A DNA stretch of 64,000 nucleotides. Origin: Vitellaria paradoxa (Eukaryota > Streptophyta > Magnoliopsida > Ericales > Sapotaceae). Location: contig CM034240.1 in the NCBI GenBank assembly GCA_019916065.1, positions 36,445,389 through 36,509,388 on the forward strand, in the 5' to 3' direction. Every line of letters starts with the position of its first letter. Position 1 is the stretch's first letter. A program made the translations under genes and the position numbers. The notes under the pieces were generated by a model. The model saw only the letters and a program-made list of their open reading frames with translations. It searched no databases and was not told the DNA's origin. Positions 1 to 12,084 of this stretch are shown here, in pieces.

Positions 1-1360
1 AGTATCCTAACCTCCGCAATTGCCATCTTCTGACCATGATTATGCTTTACTGCCCAACACTCTGATCCATATAGCAGCGCTGGTCTAACCGCTACCTTAT
101 AATACTTTCCTTTCACCTTGAGGGGGATTTTTCGATCTCACAAAACCCCTGAAGCACTCTTCCATTTGGTCCACCTAGCTTGAATCCTGTGACTTACATC
201 AGTATCAATCCCTCCACTTGTTACACCATAGATCCAAGGTACCTAAATTTATCTTTCTCTACAATCTTTTGTGTGCCTAAACTTACTTCTATACTACCCG
301 TTATTCTATTTTGACTAAACTTACATTCTATATATTCCGTCTTGCATCGGCTTAGCCTAAACCCTTTTGTCTCTAACGTATCCCGCCACAATTCTAGCTT
401 AGCATTCACTCCTTCTCTCGTCTCATCTACTAAAACAATATCATCTGCAAATAGCATACACCACGGCACCTCATCCTGAATATGTCTTGTAATCTCATCC
501 ATAACTAAAGCAAACAAGTACGGGCTTAACGCTGAACCTTAATGTAAACCAATCGTGATAGGGAACTCATTAGTCTCTCCATCAGTCGTCCGTATAGATG
601 TCATGGCTCTATCATACATGTCCTTTATCGCCTCAATATATGCGACACACGCTCCTTTCTTTTCCAATACTCTCCATAGAATCTCCCTAAGAACCCGATC
701 ATATGCATTCTCTAAATCGATGAACACCATATGTAAATCTTTTTGACCTTCTCTATACTGTTCCATTAACCTCCTCAAGAGAAAGATAGCCTCCATAGTT
801 GATCTTCTAGGCATGAAACCAAATTGGTTCTCTGAAACGTTTGTTGTCCTTCTTAGTCTTCTCTCAATAACTCTCTCCCATAATTTCATCGCGTGGCTCA
901 TCAATTTAATCCCGCGGTAGTTCGCATAATTCTGAATATCTCCTTTGTTCTTGTATATGGGTATAAGGATACTTTTCCTCCATGCATCAGGCATCTTCTT
1001 GCTCTTTAGCATTACATTAAAAAGTTTTGTCAACCAACTTATGCCATCCTCTCTTAAGCACCTCCAAACCTCAATAGGGATACCATCTGGCCCAACCACT
1101 TTCCCATTCTTCATCCTTTTTAATACTTCTTTTACTTCTTCCCTACTGATTCTCTTATAGAACATAAAATTTAATTCTTCCTTAAAAGTGGTAAACTGCC
1201 CCAAATGTATGTCACTACTACTGCTTTCGTTAAATAACTTGTAGAAGTAGCTTTTCCAACGCTCCTTTATCTCTTCTTCTTTTACTAATACATTTTTATC
1301 CTCATCCTTAATGCATTTAACTTAGTTCCGTCTATCTCTAGATTTAGCACGAAAAATGAA
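1..1360 (-). mobile_element. RTE-type LINE reverse-transcriptase fragment, antisense in the last HIPL intron
   Basis: Read on the minus strand, the segment encodes a non-LTR reverse transcriptase. Visible in order are a [16 protein letters not shown] block, an [20 protein letters not shown] block, [16 protein letters not shown], a [12 protein letters not shown] catalytic block and, after a stop codon, the MLFADDIVLVDE active-site box. The stop near 540 replaces the expected Gln just before the GSALSP segment, and further breaks follow towards position 1. The copy is therefore dead. The coding similarity fades into AT-rich sequence near 1360, with another stop near 1322. The piece continues beyond the left edge. 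The same family ends at 51278-51876. RTE clade membership is my inference from the ORF style and from the terminal motif of that other copy. Confidence 0.85.
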
Positions 1361-1795
1361 TTAAAATTTATTTATTTTTATTGTGTTTGCTGTCATGTCT
1401 CATAATCACCGTATTAGTGCTTATTAAACATATAATTACTGTGAAAATTGAAGCTAATTTTTCCATCCACCTTAGTGATCATTTAAAAAAAAAAAAGAAA
1501 AGAAAAAAAATTAATAGCTCAGCTTCTAGTTATTAGTTTTTTGGCTTTTCTAAAATGATCAAATTTATCCTCTTATATTTTAAACTTTGTTTAGATTTTG
1601 AAAGGCAAAAATGTCAAATTAACCCAAAAAAAAAAAAAAACACTAAAAAGCTAGTTACTAAAAAATTAACTTTTATCCCTTCTCTAGCACCAAAAAGCTA
1701 GCCTTTTAGTTTGCTGGCTAGTTTTTCTTCCCAAACTCAGCCGTAGTAGTAGTGTTTAGTGTCACCTTTTTTTTTTTTTTTTATGGAATTTGCAG

Positions 1796-2195
1796 GTATT
1801 TATATGCGGATTTGTACGCAAGTGCTATATGGGCAGGCACCGAAACACCTGAGAATAGTGGGAATTTCACAGCTAGCCAGATTTCATTCAGCTGTGCTCG
1901 GGACTCGCCCATAAACTGCAGCTTTGTGCCTGGAAGTTCACTTCCTGCTCTGGGCTACATTTTCTCATTTGGGGAGGACAACAGCAAGGACGTTTTCATC
2001 TTAGCAAGCAGTGGTGTGTACAGAATAGTCCCTCCCAGTCGCTGCAACATTACCTGTGCAAAGGAAAATGTCACTGCTGTGATCACCTCGAGTCCTGCGC
2101 CTTCTCCCCCTTCTTCACAAACAACACGGTTGGTTCCATACAAAATTACGGTGTTTCTAAGCTCTCTCTTGTTGCTTTTGTTGCCTTTTGTCTAG
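1796..2195 (+). CDS. HIPL1: HIPL1/HIPL2-like protein, last exon only
   Basis: This is the 3' exon of a gene whose earlier exons lie before the window. It starts after a pyrimidine-rich tract and the acceptor tttgcag, and ends at TAG. The peptide reads YLYADLYASAIWAG, FSCARDSPINCS, GYIFSFGEDNSKDVFIL and GVYRIVPPSRCNITCAKEN. This is the conserved C-terminal part of plant HIPL proteins, which are related to animal HHIP and have a glucose/sorbosone-dehydrogenase beta-propeller. A Pro/Ser spacer (SSPAPSPPSS) and a terminal hydrophobic run (ITVFLSSLLLLLLPFV) fit a GPI-anchor signal, so the protein is probably on the outer face of the plasma membrane. The substrate is unknown for the family. HIPL1 and HIPL2 cannot be told apart from this exon, so the symbol is provisional. 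An antisense LINE occupies the intron upstream. Confidence 0.85.
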
Positions 2196-2624
2196 TATGT
2201 ATGCTGTGATATGTATGATATATATACACATAGAGAGAGAGAGAGAGAGAGAGAGGGAGGAAAGTATTTCTATACATTCAATGATTGTTGAGTACTCAAT
2301 TCTTCTTTGTTTTGTTTTACAAGACTGATTTGAACAATGTTTCTGTAAAATTTTGGGATATTGTGTTGCAGAAATCAGAACTGCATTAAGTCATGTTGTA
2401 AGTTGATTGTAACCATATGGATTATGGATGCAGGGGTGAGAGAAAATTGGTTCTTTTCTTTATTGTATGTTGAATAAAGTCATAAGCTCCTTTAAAGAGA
2501 ATAGACATTAGATCTAGAACCGAATCAATTATCATATTGAACTAAATCAACCCAATATTATTGGTTCATTTTGGGTTTGTAATATCTTGCTTTAAAAAAT
2601 AAATAAATAATTAAGTTACTTCGG
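2196..2624. other. 3' flank of the HIPL gene
   Basis: This non-coding stretch follows the HIPL stop codon and probably contains the 3' UTR. A (GA)n run sits at about 2232-2260, and an AATAAA-like motif occurs near 2472 (ttgaataaagtc). I see no gene in it. Confidence 0.5.
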
Positions 2625-4266
2625 GTCTTAAACTAAGCTAATCCAAAATGAAGCTGACTGATACTTTCAAGATCTAAAAGCAATTAAACTGAACTTCAAT
2701 TACCAAAAAAAAAAAACTGAACTTCCAATAAAATAAACCCTATCTGGACCGATCGAATTTGTTCAATATTTGAGTTGTTTTAGTTATTTTGTGCACCCCT
2801 ACTTAGAAGGTCATTACCTATTTGTTTACTGACTTTTATGGATCCTGGATGAAGAACCTCTATTGAATTGACATAAAAATAAAATTGAGACTTCTAAATC
2901 CTTTTCTTTTTTCTTTTTTCTTTTTTTAATATAATTGATTGAAAGTAATGGTACATTTATGAAATTCAGAATTTTATTTTGGATCTTAAATAGGGATGCC
3001 AATGAAATAGGTACACGAGGGTATCTGCGCCTGATCAAACCCGATAAAAATCGATTAGGAAATACCCTAATAGGATTATGACAGGTTTGAGATCTTAAAT
3101 AGGGATGTTAATGCAATAGGTACACGAGGGTATCTGTCCCAATCAAGTCCTATAAAAACCTATTGAGAAATATCCTAATAGGATTGAGATGGATTTGAGA
3201 TTAAAATTTTAATACCCGTACGGGTTTGGGACGGGTTTAAAATTTGCCTGTAAGATACTCGATACTTGATATCTGTTTATACTTATAGGATACCCGATAC
3301 CTGATACTTGTATGATACCTTTTAAGTACCCATTTAATAAAATAAAATAAAATATATATTTATATATTTATAATTTTATCCCTAAAATAAAAAAGTACAA
3401 CAATGCTCTTACCTTTGTTGGGATAGTTCCTTTGGACTTATTTAATTTATAATTTGTTGTGTGTTATTTTCACATATCATGGATTGCTCCATATTGGGTT
3501 TGAATGTCTTTTGTGAACTGTGATTCCTATTGTACTGTTTCAGGGGTATACCCCTCTGTATTTTATACATTTATTTCTATTATTTTTTTAGTATATTTCT
3601 TTAATCTTCCAAAAAAAAAAAAAACTTTGAGATCCTTTGGCCAATGAATTTGTTCAATTTAGTAAATTTAATATTTTTGTCACTTACTAAATTTTTTTAT
3701 TTTTTATCTCAACTCGAGTATTTAACAAGTATTTAATGGGTAATTTGATTAATTGAACATAAATAAGTTTCGCGGGTTTGGGACGGATTTCGTGAATTTG
3801 GGATGAATTTCATAAATTTGAAATTCTAACTTAAAAGATAAATAGATTTGAGACAATAATAATAAGTAAAAAGATAAACAGATTTACTTATAGAATTGAC
3901 TAATTAAGCAGATGCTTCACCCATTTATATCCGTTGTCTTAAAATAGGTTAATGCAGAACCAAGCTGACAAAATTGAGTTGATACTTTCGAGGCCTAAAA
4001 GCAAACTAAACTCCAATAAAAGTAACCCGATCCAAATCAATCGAATTTAATCAATTTTTGAGTTGTCTAGTTATTTGGTGTAGGCCCTACTTTGAAGTTT
4101 GTTACTTATTTTTTTACTGACTTTTTCTGAGCGTGCATGAAGAATTTGTACTGAATTGACATAAAAAAAAAAATTGAGACTTGTAAATTATTTTCTTTTT
4201 CTTTTTTTTTTTATTGTAACTGATTGAAAATAATGGTACATTTATGAAATTCAGAATGCTATTTTG
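2625..4266. repeat. Diverged direct duplication (2625-2981 and 3936-4266) with repetitive sequence between the arms
   Basis: The two arms share a colinear series of strings: aagctgac, gatactttcaag/gatactttcgag, aattgacataaaa and ggtacatttatgaaattcag. They differ by many substitutions and small gaps. Between them, 2982-3090 and 3091-3200 form a younger 109-bp tandem repeat that begins with gatcttaaatagggatg and contains aataggtacacgagggtatc. The rest of the interval is AT-rich with recurrent 'gggtttgggacggg' strings, which suggests transposon-derived sequence. No coding potential is visible. Confidence 0.6.
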
Positions 4267-4496
4267 AAACTGCCAAAACTTCTTCTTCCTACTTTTTTCA
4301 GAGACAATGGTGTTTAGCGTGGATTCTGGATCAATTTAATACCAGCTTGACTTTCAACTGACGACTGATGACCTTGAAATTTTGAGAACCATGCCTTTGT
4401 ATGAACATACTAGCAATTCAATTGGTGGCATGTTAGATTTTGTTTGCTACCAATAATATATATTATATATTTAGATGCACACATATACATATTCAA

Positions 4497-4991
4497 GGAT
4501 AAATTACACATGCCCCCTCTTAATATTTGAATAATTACATTTATAACCCCACAACATTTAAAAACTACATTTACTCTCTTATTTTGAAATATTATAAATA
4601 TTGATCTATTTCCATTAAATAAACCATTAAAATTTAATAGAAAATATCAAAATAATTAAAATTTTAGATGTTTTTCTATTTTACTTATCCCTCTCTAATA
4701 CTTTGTCAGATTTCTTTACAAAAATTTCTAAACTTTTTTATTTTTACTTGTTTTGATCATTTTTGTAAAAAAAAACTGACGAATATATAAAAAATGGAGA
4801 GGTAAAATAGAAAAATCACATGAAATTTTGGTTACGTTGACATTTTCTATTAAGTTTAATGATTGATTTAACAGAAATGAGTTAATGTTAATAACATTTT
4901 AAAATAAGGGAGGTAAGTATAATTTTTAAAAGTTGAGTGATAATAAGTGTAATTACCTAAATATTGAGGGCATGTAAGTGTAATTTACCTT
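4497..4991. mobile_element. 495-bp foldback (MITE-like) element with 8-bp target duplication
   Basis: The two halves are approximate reverse complements along most of their length. The left end, ggataaattacac, pairs with the right end, gtgtaatttacctt. The direct repeat atattcaa lies immediately outside both ends (4489-4496 and 4992-4999) and is an 8-bp target-site duplication. The element has no coding capacity. An 8-bp duplication fits hAT-type mobilisation, but no transposase is visible to confirm it. A truncated relative lies at 58651-59118. Confidence 0.8.
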
Positions 4992-4999
4992 ATATTCAA

Positions 5000-5353
5000 A
5001 CTTTTCCCCAAAATCTCTGGACAACTACTACAAAAATTGCCCTGAAAATTATGATGATGGAACAATAAAGCACCACATTATTTTCTGATATATTTGAATT
5101 ACTACATACAAATACTACTATTTCTGAGGATTATGGTTATCTCCGATCCTAGTTGGAAACTTATGCAACAACTTAATTTCAATAAAAATAATATTTTTAA
5201 AATGATAAAGGTTATGAAAAATTAACAAAGTACGTGGATGCAATCATGCTCTACCAAACAAATATATTGACCATTTAAGAGTCATCAATAGTGCCTAAAC
5301 GATAATATATTATAATGCTAATTCAAAAATAATAAGTCTTTTTTATAACTTGT

Positions 5354-5384
<31 letters not shown>

Positions 5385-6270
5385 ATGCAAATAACAACAT
5401 AAAGAATTTTTAAGATCAAATGCCACACCCCAAACTTATATGTCTAGAATAGATAACATGAGAGTAAATGTCAAATTGAAATAACCTACTCCAAAGACAA
5501 GCAATCCTAGTCAACCTATTTGATTTATATAATAAATAATAGAGCACTATATACTTACATTCCTTATTTTCATATAAATAATATAACAAATAATTAAAAG
5601 AGTAATCATTCAGCCAGCCCATAAATGAAGCCCATTTGATTTCAATATCTTATACACAAAACAAATGAATAATTTCTTATGGTGAGTCATAAATACATAC
5701 TATTTCATTATGAAATAATGATATAAATATGCCAAATCTTAATGACTCACACCTTGGATCAGCCAAATAACATAGTGAAATTGCAAAATCGTTTTTAAAT
5801 ACCCAAAATGAAAAGATCCAAGAAAATAACCAACTATTAGATGTACAAATATCATCCTGAAAATATATGTTAGAACTAATTGATCCAAAAATCAAAATAA
5901 CAAGCAAACAATCCACAGGAAGTTTAAGATTATTTATTAGGGAAATTCCTTAGAATAAAGAGAAAAACTCCAAACCTCGATGCAGATCAGAGAATTTACT
6001 TCAATATAGGTCAAAAATTATAAGGATCCCACCTAAGAGATTATAAGTATTCCCAATCAATTTTTCTATTGATGTACTTGTCCTAGATCTTTGTCCTTAA
6101 TTGCTCAACATTTGCAATAAACATTTTTCGTGAAGATTTGTTGGCTTTAACTACCATAGAAGCATTCTCTCGATCTAGTAGACAACCTATAGATCTGCAA
6201 TTCAAGAACATATAATTTTTGCGAAAGAAATATGATGAAGAGGCTAATAAATCAAAATGGGTTTTTTCCT
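5000..6270. other. Gene-free AT-rich stretch
   Basis: No gene is recognisable. The stretch contains a (TA)n microsatellite at 5355-5381. The sequence from about 5400 to 6200 has longer open stretches on the minus strand, but they show no familiar protein motif. It is probably old transposon sequence flanking the 6.3-12.1 kb mobile segment. Confidence 0.4.
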
Positions 6271-7561
6271 CTCGTGTTTTTCTTTTCAAGAAATATACCG
6301 ATCAGGTTTTAAGAAAAACTTAATGTTTAGAAAATATTTTTGGATATTTAATGTGAGGAGTTTGGGTGGATTGAACCCAACCCTTTTTTGGGAATTATGT
6401 TGGATATCAAGAAATAACGAGACCACTGGAGTCTGGCGGAGAAGTGAGAAACAGGGTAATCTGGAACAAAAGAGAGTAGAGATAGTAGTGGGGTAGATGC
6501 TTGATCATAAATATATATATATATATATATACATATGTCCATGTCAGACCCTCCAAAGGAAAAAGGATTATATAGGTGAGGAAGGAGGTAAGAATCAAGG
6601 CTTTTAATTCGTTAAGAGAATGTCTAACCCTGATTTAATGTACCTAAGGAAGGTAAGGATCACCCATTTAATTCTTTCTAGATTGGTTGGATGAATTCTA
6701 ACGGTCCCTTGGTTCTAGCCTCTAATTCACTGAATCTTCGATGATCCCGCTAGTAATTAATTCACTGAAGGAGTCCTCGACCTTGTTCCAAGTCTAAGGA
6801 AAATGTATGTTCTTATGGTAAGATTGTTATCGTGAATGTGTTACCATCGATCGTTCTATGTGTAACTAAATGTGACACGACGTATGGGGTTGTGTATCGT
6901 GAGATGGTATAATAACCTTGGGTTGTTTTACCACGACCCAAGTACCCACAAAAGCCCCTCTATGTGTGCGCTGTTGAGGTGGCATACAAAAGTGCGTGTG
7001 CACACAGGTCATTTTTATTTTCTACTGGCGAATAATAAATGCACTGCCATGAATAGTATAGAACGTTTTGTCAAATGTTTCCTTGAACAATTATTCCACA
7101 AGTTTTCACACCAAAGCCCTCAACCATAAATTAGTATAATGTAGGTCACACCTGCCATTTTAAAAAATGCCAAATGTCCTTTAAAGGTTGAGAAATTCAC
7201 TCTTTTACAATCAAAGAGCTACCATAAAATCCCTGTCAAATTTGTTCAAGTTGCCGTGAGACTCTTCTAAAATTAGTTCGATTCGCTGTGCCATTTTTCA
7301 GAAGTTTTATTCGAATTCCAGGTATTTTTTCAGAAAACCTACGTCAAGTCTTTTTCTTTTTTGGTAATTAAGTTATATTAATATGGGATTTTTAGAATTT
7401 CTGTACAGGTCATTAGAAGATCCTCGGAAATCCTCAAGTTAAGCCCCCACGGGATTATTAGAAACCTTTTAATCTATCTTATTCTTAAAATCAAGTTACC
7501 GTGGGGTTCTTTATTCATATTGTCATGGAATCACTAAAGGTTCTGTGCGAGTTACCGCGGG

Positions 7562-8129
7562 CAATGTTTTAAAAATCGGACCGTTCATCAAACTGGAAAA
7601 GCGACAGGGTCACGGGTCAGTGGTTTAACCGTCGGTTCAACCGGAGTTGAACCGTGATGTCATAAATATATATAAATATATAAATAAAATATAAAAATAT
7701 GTTAAAATTATATAATAATTTTAAAAACTTATATTTTTCATATATTTTTACTCTATTTTGTTTTATCAATAAAAAGTGTCAACAAAATGTGTTATAAAAT
7801 AAAATCATTTAAAACTAATATATTATATAAGTAAAACCAAGCAAAAATAAGAAACAATAAGCATTAGTGGCTTAGTGGGATAGTAGTACTTGACCACAAA
7901 ATAGACCCAGGTTCGATTCTAGGCTGGTGCATATTAGTTTAATTATTTTACCATTCAAAAAAAATAAAAAAAAAAATTCAGTTCAATTGGCAAAACCGGC
8001 ACCGATTCGCCGGTTCACCGGTTGAACTAGTGGGTCACTAGTTTTATACCAGTTCGATGTCCAACTGGGTTAATCTGGTTAACTGGACCGTTTCTTGGAC
8101 TGGTTTTCGGTCCGGGTTTTAAAACAATG
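7562..8129. mobile_element. 568-bp inverted-repeat element with imperfect 8-bp target duplication
   Basis: The left end, caatgttttaaaaatcgg, pairs with the right end, ccgggttttaaaacaatg. Pairing continues inward through GGTTCAACCGG / CCGGTTGAACTAG-type segments. The flanks accgcggg (7554-7561) and gtcgcggg (8130-8137) look like an 8-bp target duplication with two changes. The centre is AT-rich and contains a tRNA-like motif pair at 7861-7931. The element is non-autonomous. The hAT-like assignment is inferred from the duplication length only. Confidence 0.75.
7861..7931 (+). other. tRNA-like A-box/B-box module inside the foldback element
   Basis: The string gtggcttagtggg resembles a Pol III A box. 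About 30 bases later, ggttcgattct matches a B box. The intervening sequence does not fold into a credible tRNA cloverleaf and no anticodon stem is evident, so I do not call a tRNA gene. It may be a SINE head captured by, or ancestral to, the element. Confidence 0.5.
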
Positions 8130-9156
8130 GTCGCGGGGCCTTGAAATCCTATCCAAGTTGCTACAAGGGCTCTCTCGTTTTTGTAAGGGTTGCCGTGGGA
8201 TTTATCAAAGAGCTTTAATGAATCACCAAGAGACATTTGAAACACTCAACCAAGCTACCGCGGTGTTGTTGAAGGTAGGGTAGTCCGATTTTCTTATTTT
8301 CTTGTTTCATCATCGAGTTGCTACAGAACTATCTTGATTTTAGAAACTTTGTGCAACTCACCGCAGAACTTTCTTGTGAACCTTACGCAAGTCGTACTTC
8401 TTTAGGGGCTTTATACAAGTTGCCATGAAGTTTTCTCAGAACTTTATGGGAGCCACGATAGGGATGTTAGAAGCCTTATTCTGATTGCTTCAAGACCCTT
8501 GGAGGCTTTGCACATTTTACCGCAGGTCTTCTGTATTCAAGTTTCCACAGGCATTTTCATTTAGGTTACCGTGGGACTGTTGGCTAGTCACCATGGCACT
8601 TTTTTAGGAGTCTTAACCAAATTGATTCGATTCTTTAAAAAGTTTCAACCAAACTACCGTTGGATTCTTAGATGCTGCGGGGCTTTAAAAGGCATTGACC
8701 AAGTTGTCGTGGGATTCCTAAGTTGCTACAAGATCGTTGTTCAGGCACTAGGGGGTTATTCCAGGAATTCTTAGCCAAATTACTTCATTTAACCTACCAC
8801 GGGGTTGTTGGGAGTAAGGCAATTTAAGGAGTTTTCATATTTCTCTTTTCTTATATGTTTCTTAAATTACCGTGAGACTATGATCTTGGGAACTTTGTGT
8901 AAATAGCTGCGAGTTTAAGAATCTTATCCAAGTCATATACGAGATTTCCTTAGAAGCTGTCGTGGGCCTTTGGAAGCTTCATTCAAGTTGGCTGCAGGAA
9001 CGCGAAGATCTTGAAAATTTTTATTTTGTAAGTTAGCCTCAATATTTTGAAGGTACAATTTTACAAAGCTCAGCTTTCTCTTTTCTCCATCTGGTTTCTT
9101 TCTTAATTGTTAAGGATATCCACGGCAACTTTCAAATCTTTCGATGAATCATTACT

Positions 9157-12046
9157 ATGGCTTGTACATCCAAAGACTTGCCACTAACTTCTTTGAAGAC
9201 TTCAACTGCAGTAAGGCAAGTGGAAGTTTGCTATGAAACCTCTACTGGAGAACTCTCTAAGATAAAATTCAAGCGCGGAACCGATCAATTAGTTCCAACA
9301 GTTCTTAGTAAAAATGAATGGTTCTGTGCCCTATTTTTTCAAGGTGACATATTCTAGGATCAAAAAGTGTTATTCCTTGCAAATGAGGGCTCTCAGGACT
9401 TCATTTATGCTCTGGAATCAGGATCTGAGAATGAGATTCACATACCGCCTTCATCTATGCCACGTTTCAACATTAAGAAATGAGAATATCCTTATCCATT
9501 TTGTTATTTCTTCAATTACATTGCCTCATTCAAAGGGATGAAACCTTGGATAGACTGGATTTTGTCTAAAACTACATTTAGGAAAATATTGAAGAAGGCA
9601 TCAATATTTGAGGCTATACGGAGTTTTTCAAAGTTACGTATTATGAGAAATACATTAGCCATGGAAGTTCTACTTTCTCGGTAGAGTGCGGGAACTCATA
9701 CTTTTACGACTTCTTTCGGTGAGATTGCTCCAACTGTTGAAGATGACAATGTTTTCATGGCCTTACCAACTTAGGGTGAAAAGAATGTGATTCATTATAC
9801 GGAGACTTCAGATGAGTAAGCTATTATGGATGCCTTGTTATCAGCTCATTCTTGTCAGAATAATCTAGAATCGTACTTTGATAAAAATGGCAAGCGTAGA
9901 ACAGAGCGTGGGACTTTTTACTCAAAGACCACTTTCAAGGGCTGGATCATTATTGGTGGAAAGATTATATAAATTCCTATAAGGGAACAAGAGAGTGTGT
10001 TAATGGAACTGGTCTTCATAACCCTTATCATCTTACAGTGTATCTTGTTACGTGACTTTCCCGCCACACCTTTGAAAGTCCTCCTACGGATGGGGTTCGT
10101 AGTTATGTTTTTTGTATCATTGCTGCTCTCAGCATTGGGAAAATAATTTCACTAAGTCCTCTATTTTTTGGGGTACTTTGTTCTATCACATTCACTTGAT
10201 AAATATAGAAATAAAGCAATTTGTGGGTCGGTATGATACCTAACTTATATTTCTACACATTTTTTACAAATGTGGTTGTTTAAAAGATTTAAGAAATTCA
10301 CTCCAAGGCTAAACCATTTTTCTGGGCAAAAAGATAAGAATGGCAATTTACAACCGTGCTGTATGTTGTGTTTAGATCATTAGTCTGCAGCCGGTTTGGG
10401 GAAGAAATTATCTTCAGTAATTGACCATGTTGAGGAATTCTATTGGAGGCCCTATGCGAAGCCTTAAATTGGTGAAACGCCTATGCATTGGTATTTTGAT
10501 GAGGACATTTTTATCAATCTTTCCAGTCAGAACTTCGTAGATCCCTTTTTTGCCTTTTGGGCTACATAGATCGTACCTCAAAAACCTTCCTGCTTTGACT
10601 GATGATGGTTATACTTCAATCGGATATAACCCGCATCGTGTGGCACACCAATTTAAAGGTGATCAATACTTGACTAATTGTGTTGAAGTGAATTCTCCTT
10701 CAAATAGCTTGGTTCAATTTTTAGAAAAGAACCGAAATTTGCTATTGCCTCCATTACATCTTTGTATTTTGCCAAAAACCGATCACGAGGGTTCTTAGAC
10801 TTTTATGGTTGTAAATTGGTGGCATTATCAATTCCAATTGTTTGAAGAATATGTTCGTGCCATTCCTAAGGCGATTAAGGCTCCTTGTAGTTTGAGGGAT
10901 GATCCTTCACTTTCTCTTGCTAAAGCAGGCCATTCATGATGAGCTACTATTTCCAACTTTATCAAGGTGTTGGGGATAATTCCTGGTGTTACGACTGTGG
11001 GAATGTTGAACGGGGTGAATTTAGTACAAGCTATGGAAAAATATAGTAACTTTACTTGATGCGATAAAACGTGTCGCGGAAGAGTTAACAGATGTTCAAC
11101 ATTCCAAGAAGCATCTCAAAAAGTTTAGTTTAGTTTATTTTTGCAAGTGTGAATTCATCATTTGCTTACTCTTCTTCGACCAACACATCATTCTCTGTTT
11201 CTAGGCCATCAATCGTTATACTCCATCCAAACAAAAGGACAACTCAATCACAAAGAGCTACGAAGACTAATGTCCAAGATGACGAAACTTCTCAAGATGC
11301 CACAGACCCTGAATTATAGAATGTTGAGGCTATAAGTACAAGCCCAGAACCTCCAGTGGTAGAAGTATCTAAAGGACTTCCTACCCCTACAATTAGGATA
11401 TTTGGAGATGTCTTTATCTCTACAAATGAAATAATTGAGAACATCCTGGCTTCCATTATTAACGTGCCTGAGTGTGTCCCTATTACTGGAGTTAGAGTGT
11501 CTGAGAGTGTATCTAAATCAATCTCTCTGGTTGTTTCGTTTGTTGAACATAGTTCTAGTTTAGTTTATGGATTTATTTCTTTGTCAGAAGTGACTACAAT
11601 TCTTGCGAGACAAAGATCCTTCCTTGCTATAAGCATGACATCTCTGTCTTCTCATGTTTCATCATCTGTAATTCCAACAGTTTCTACGAAGCGTCCCCCC
11701 TTTTATAACTGCTATTAGAGAGCCCTATATTGATTTTGATTCTGACAAAGGTTATGATCATTCACTGATGAAGGCCAATAGATTAAGGCATAAAGTACTG
11801 CGTGTACAAGCAGAAAGTGAAGATGATTCAGAAGAGTTTTCCTTAAGAGATGATCCTCCTAATATTACTGCTGCTTCTGTTGAAATTAGTAGCTCCATTC
11901 AACTAGAATATTCTGAAATAGCCTTATTTGATTCTCCTCTTGCTGTTGCTGCGGGATCTTCTCCTATCATCACGAGTGTCGTTTTTATTTCATCAAATTT
12001 GTGTCTCTTGTTTTTCCTTTCAAGAAATATACTGATTAGGTTTTAA
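9157..12046 (+). pseudogene. Degenerate plant-mobile-domain (PMD) protein relic
   Basis: Across several frames interrupted by stops, the plus strand reads MACTSKDLPLTSLKTSTAVR, then KPWIDWILSKTTFRKILKK, TFTTSFGEIAPTVEDDNVFM and, further on, SYVFCIIAALSIGKIISLSP and a FLQMWLFKRFKKFTP stretch. The order W..WI, FGE.APT.ED, then a hydrophobic 'ALS.GK.ISL.P' block and 'MW.FERF'-like residues fits the transposon-associated plant mobile domain (related to MAIN/MAIL proteins). Stops occur near 9355, 9480, 9682 and 9770, so it is not a functional gene. The Ser/Pro-rich C-terminal part (about 11160-12046) has no recognised domain. Confidence 0.6.
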
Positions 12047-12084
12047 GAAAAACTTAATGTTTAGAAAATATTTTTAGATATTTA

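Larger units (their letters stand above)
7241..9010 (+). repeat. Irregular array of about 20 short 'agttaccgtggg'-like units
   Basis: Variants of caagttgccgtgggattctt recur roughly every 20-110 bases. Examples are near 7249 (gttgccgtgagactcttc), 7494 (gttaccgtggggttcttt), 8187 (gttgccgtgggatttatc), 8564 (ggttaccgtgggactgttgg), 8697 (gttgtcgtgggattcct) and 8862 (attaccgtgagactatg). Spacing and sequence are both variable, so this is not a simple satellite. A 568-bp foldback element interrupts it at 7562-8129. It lies immediately upstream of the plant-mobile-domain pseudogene and could be its former leader or untranslated region. Confidence 0.6.
6271..12084 (+). mobile_element. Decayed mobile segment carrying a plant-mobile-domain pseudogene, bounded by 80-bp direct repeats
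   Basis: An 80-bp sequence at 6271-6350 recurs at 12005-12084 in direct orientation with about five mismatches. Both copies contain ggttttaagaaaaactta and tgtttagaaaatattttt. Between them lie a (TA)n run near 6510, the motif array at 7241-9010, and degenerate plus-strand protein-coding sequence from about 9157 to 12040 with plant-mobile-domain features. The short direct repeats could be what remains of LTRs, or repeats internal to a larger element. I see no reverse transcriptase, integrase or transposase motif. The outer limits are uncertain. Confidence 0.5.

Noticed and set aside
7861..7931. tRNA gene
   Set aside because: A- and B-box-like strings are present, but no cloverleaf with a proper anticodon stem or acceptor pairing can be drawn, and the motif lies inside a foldback element.
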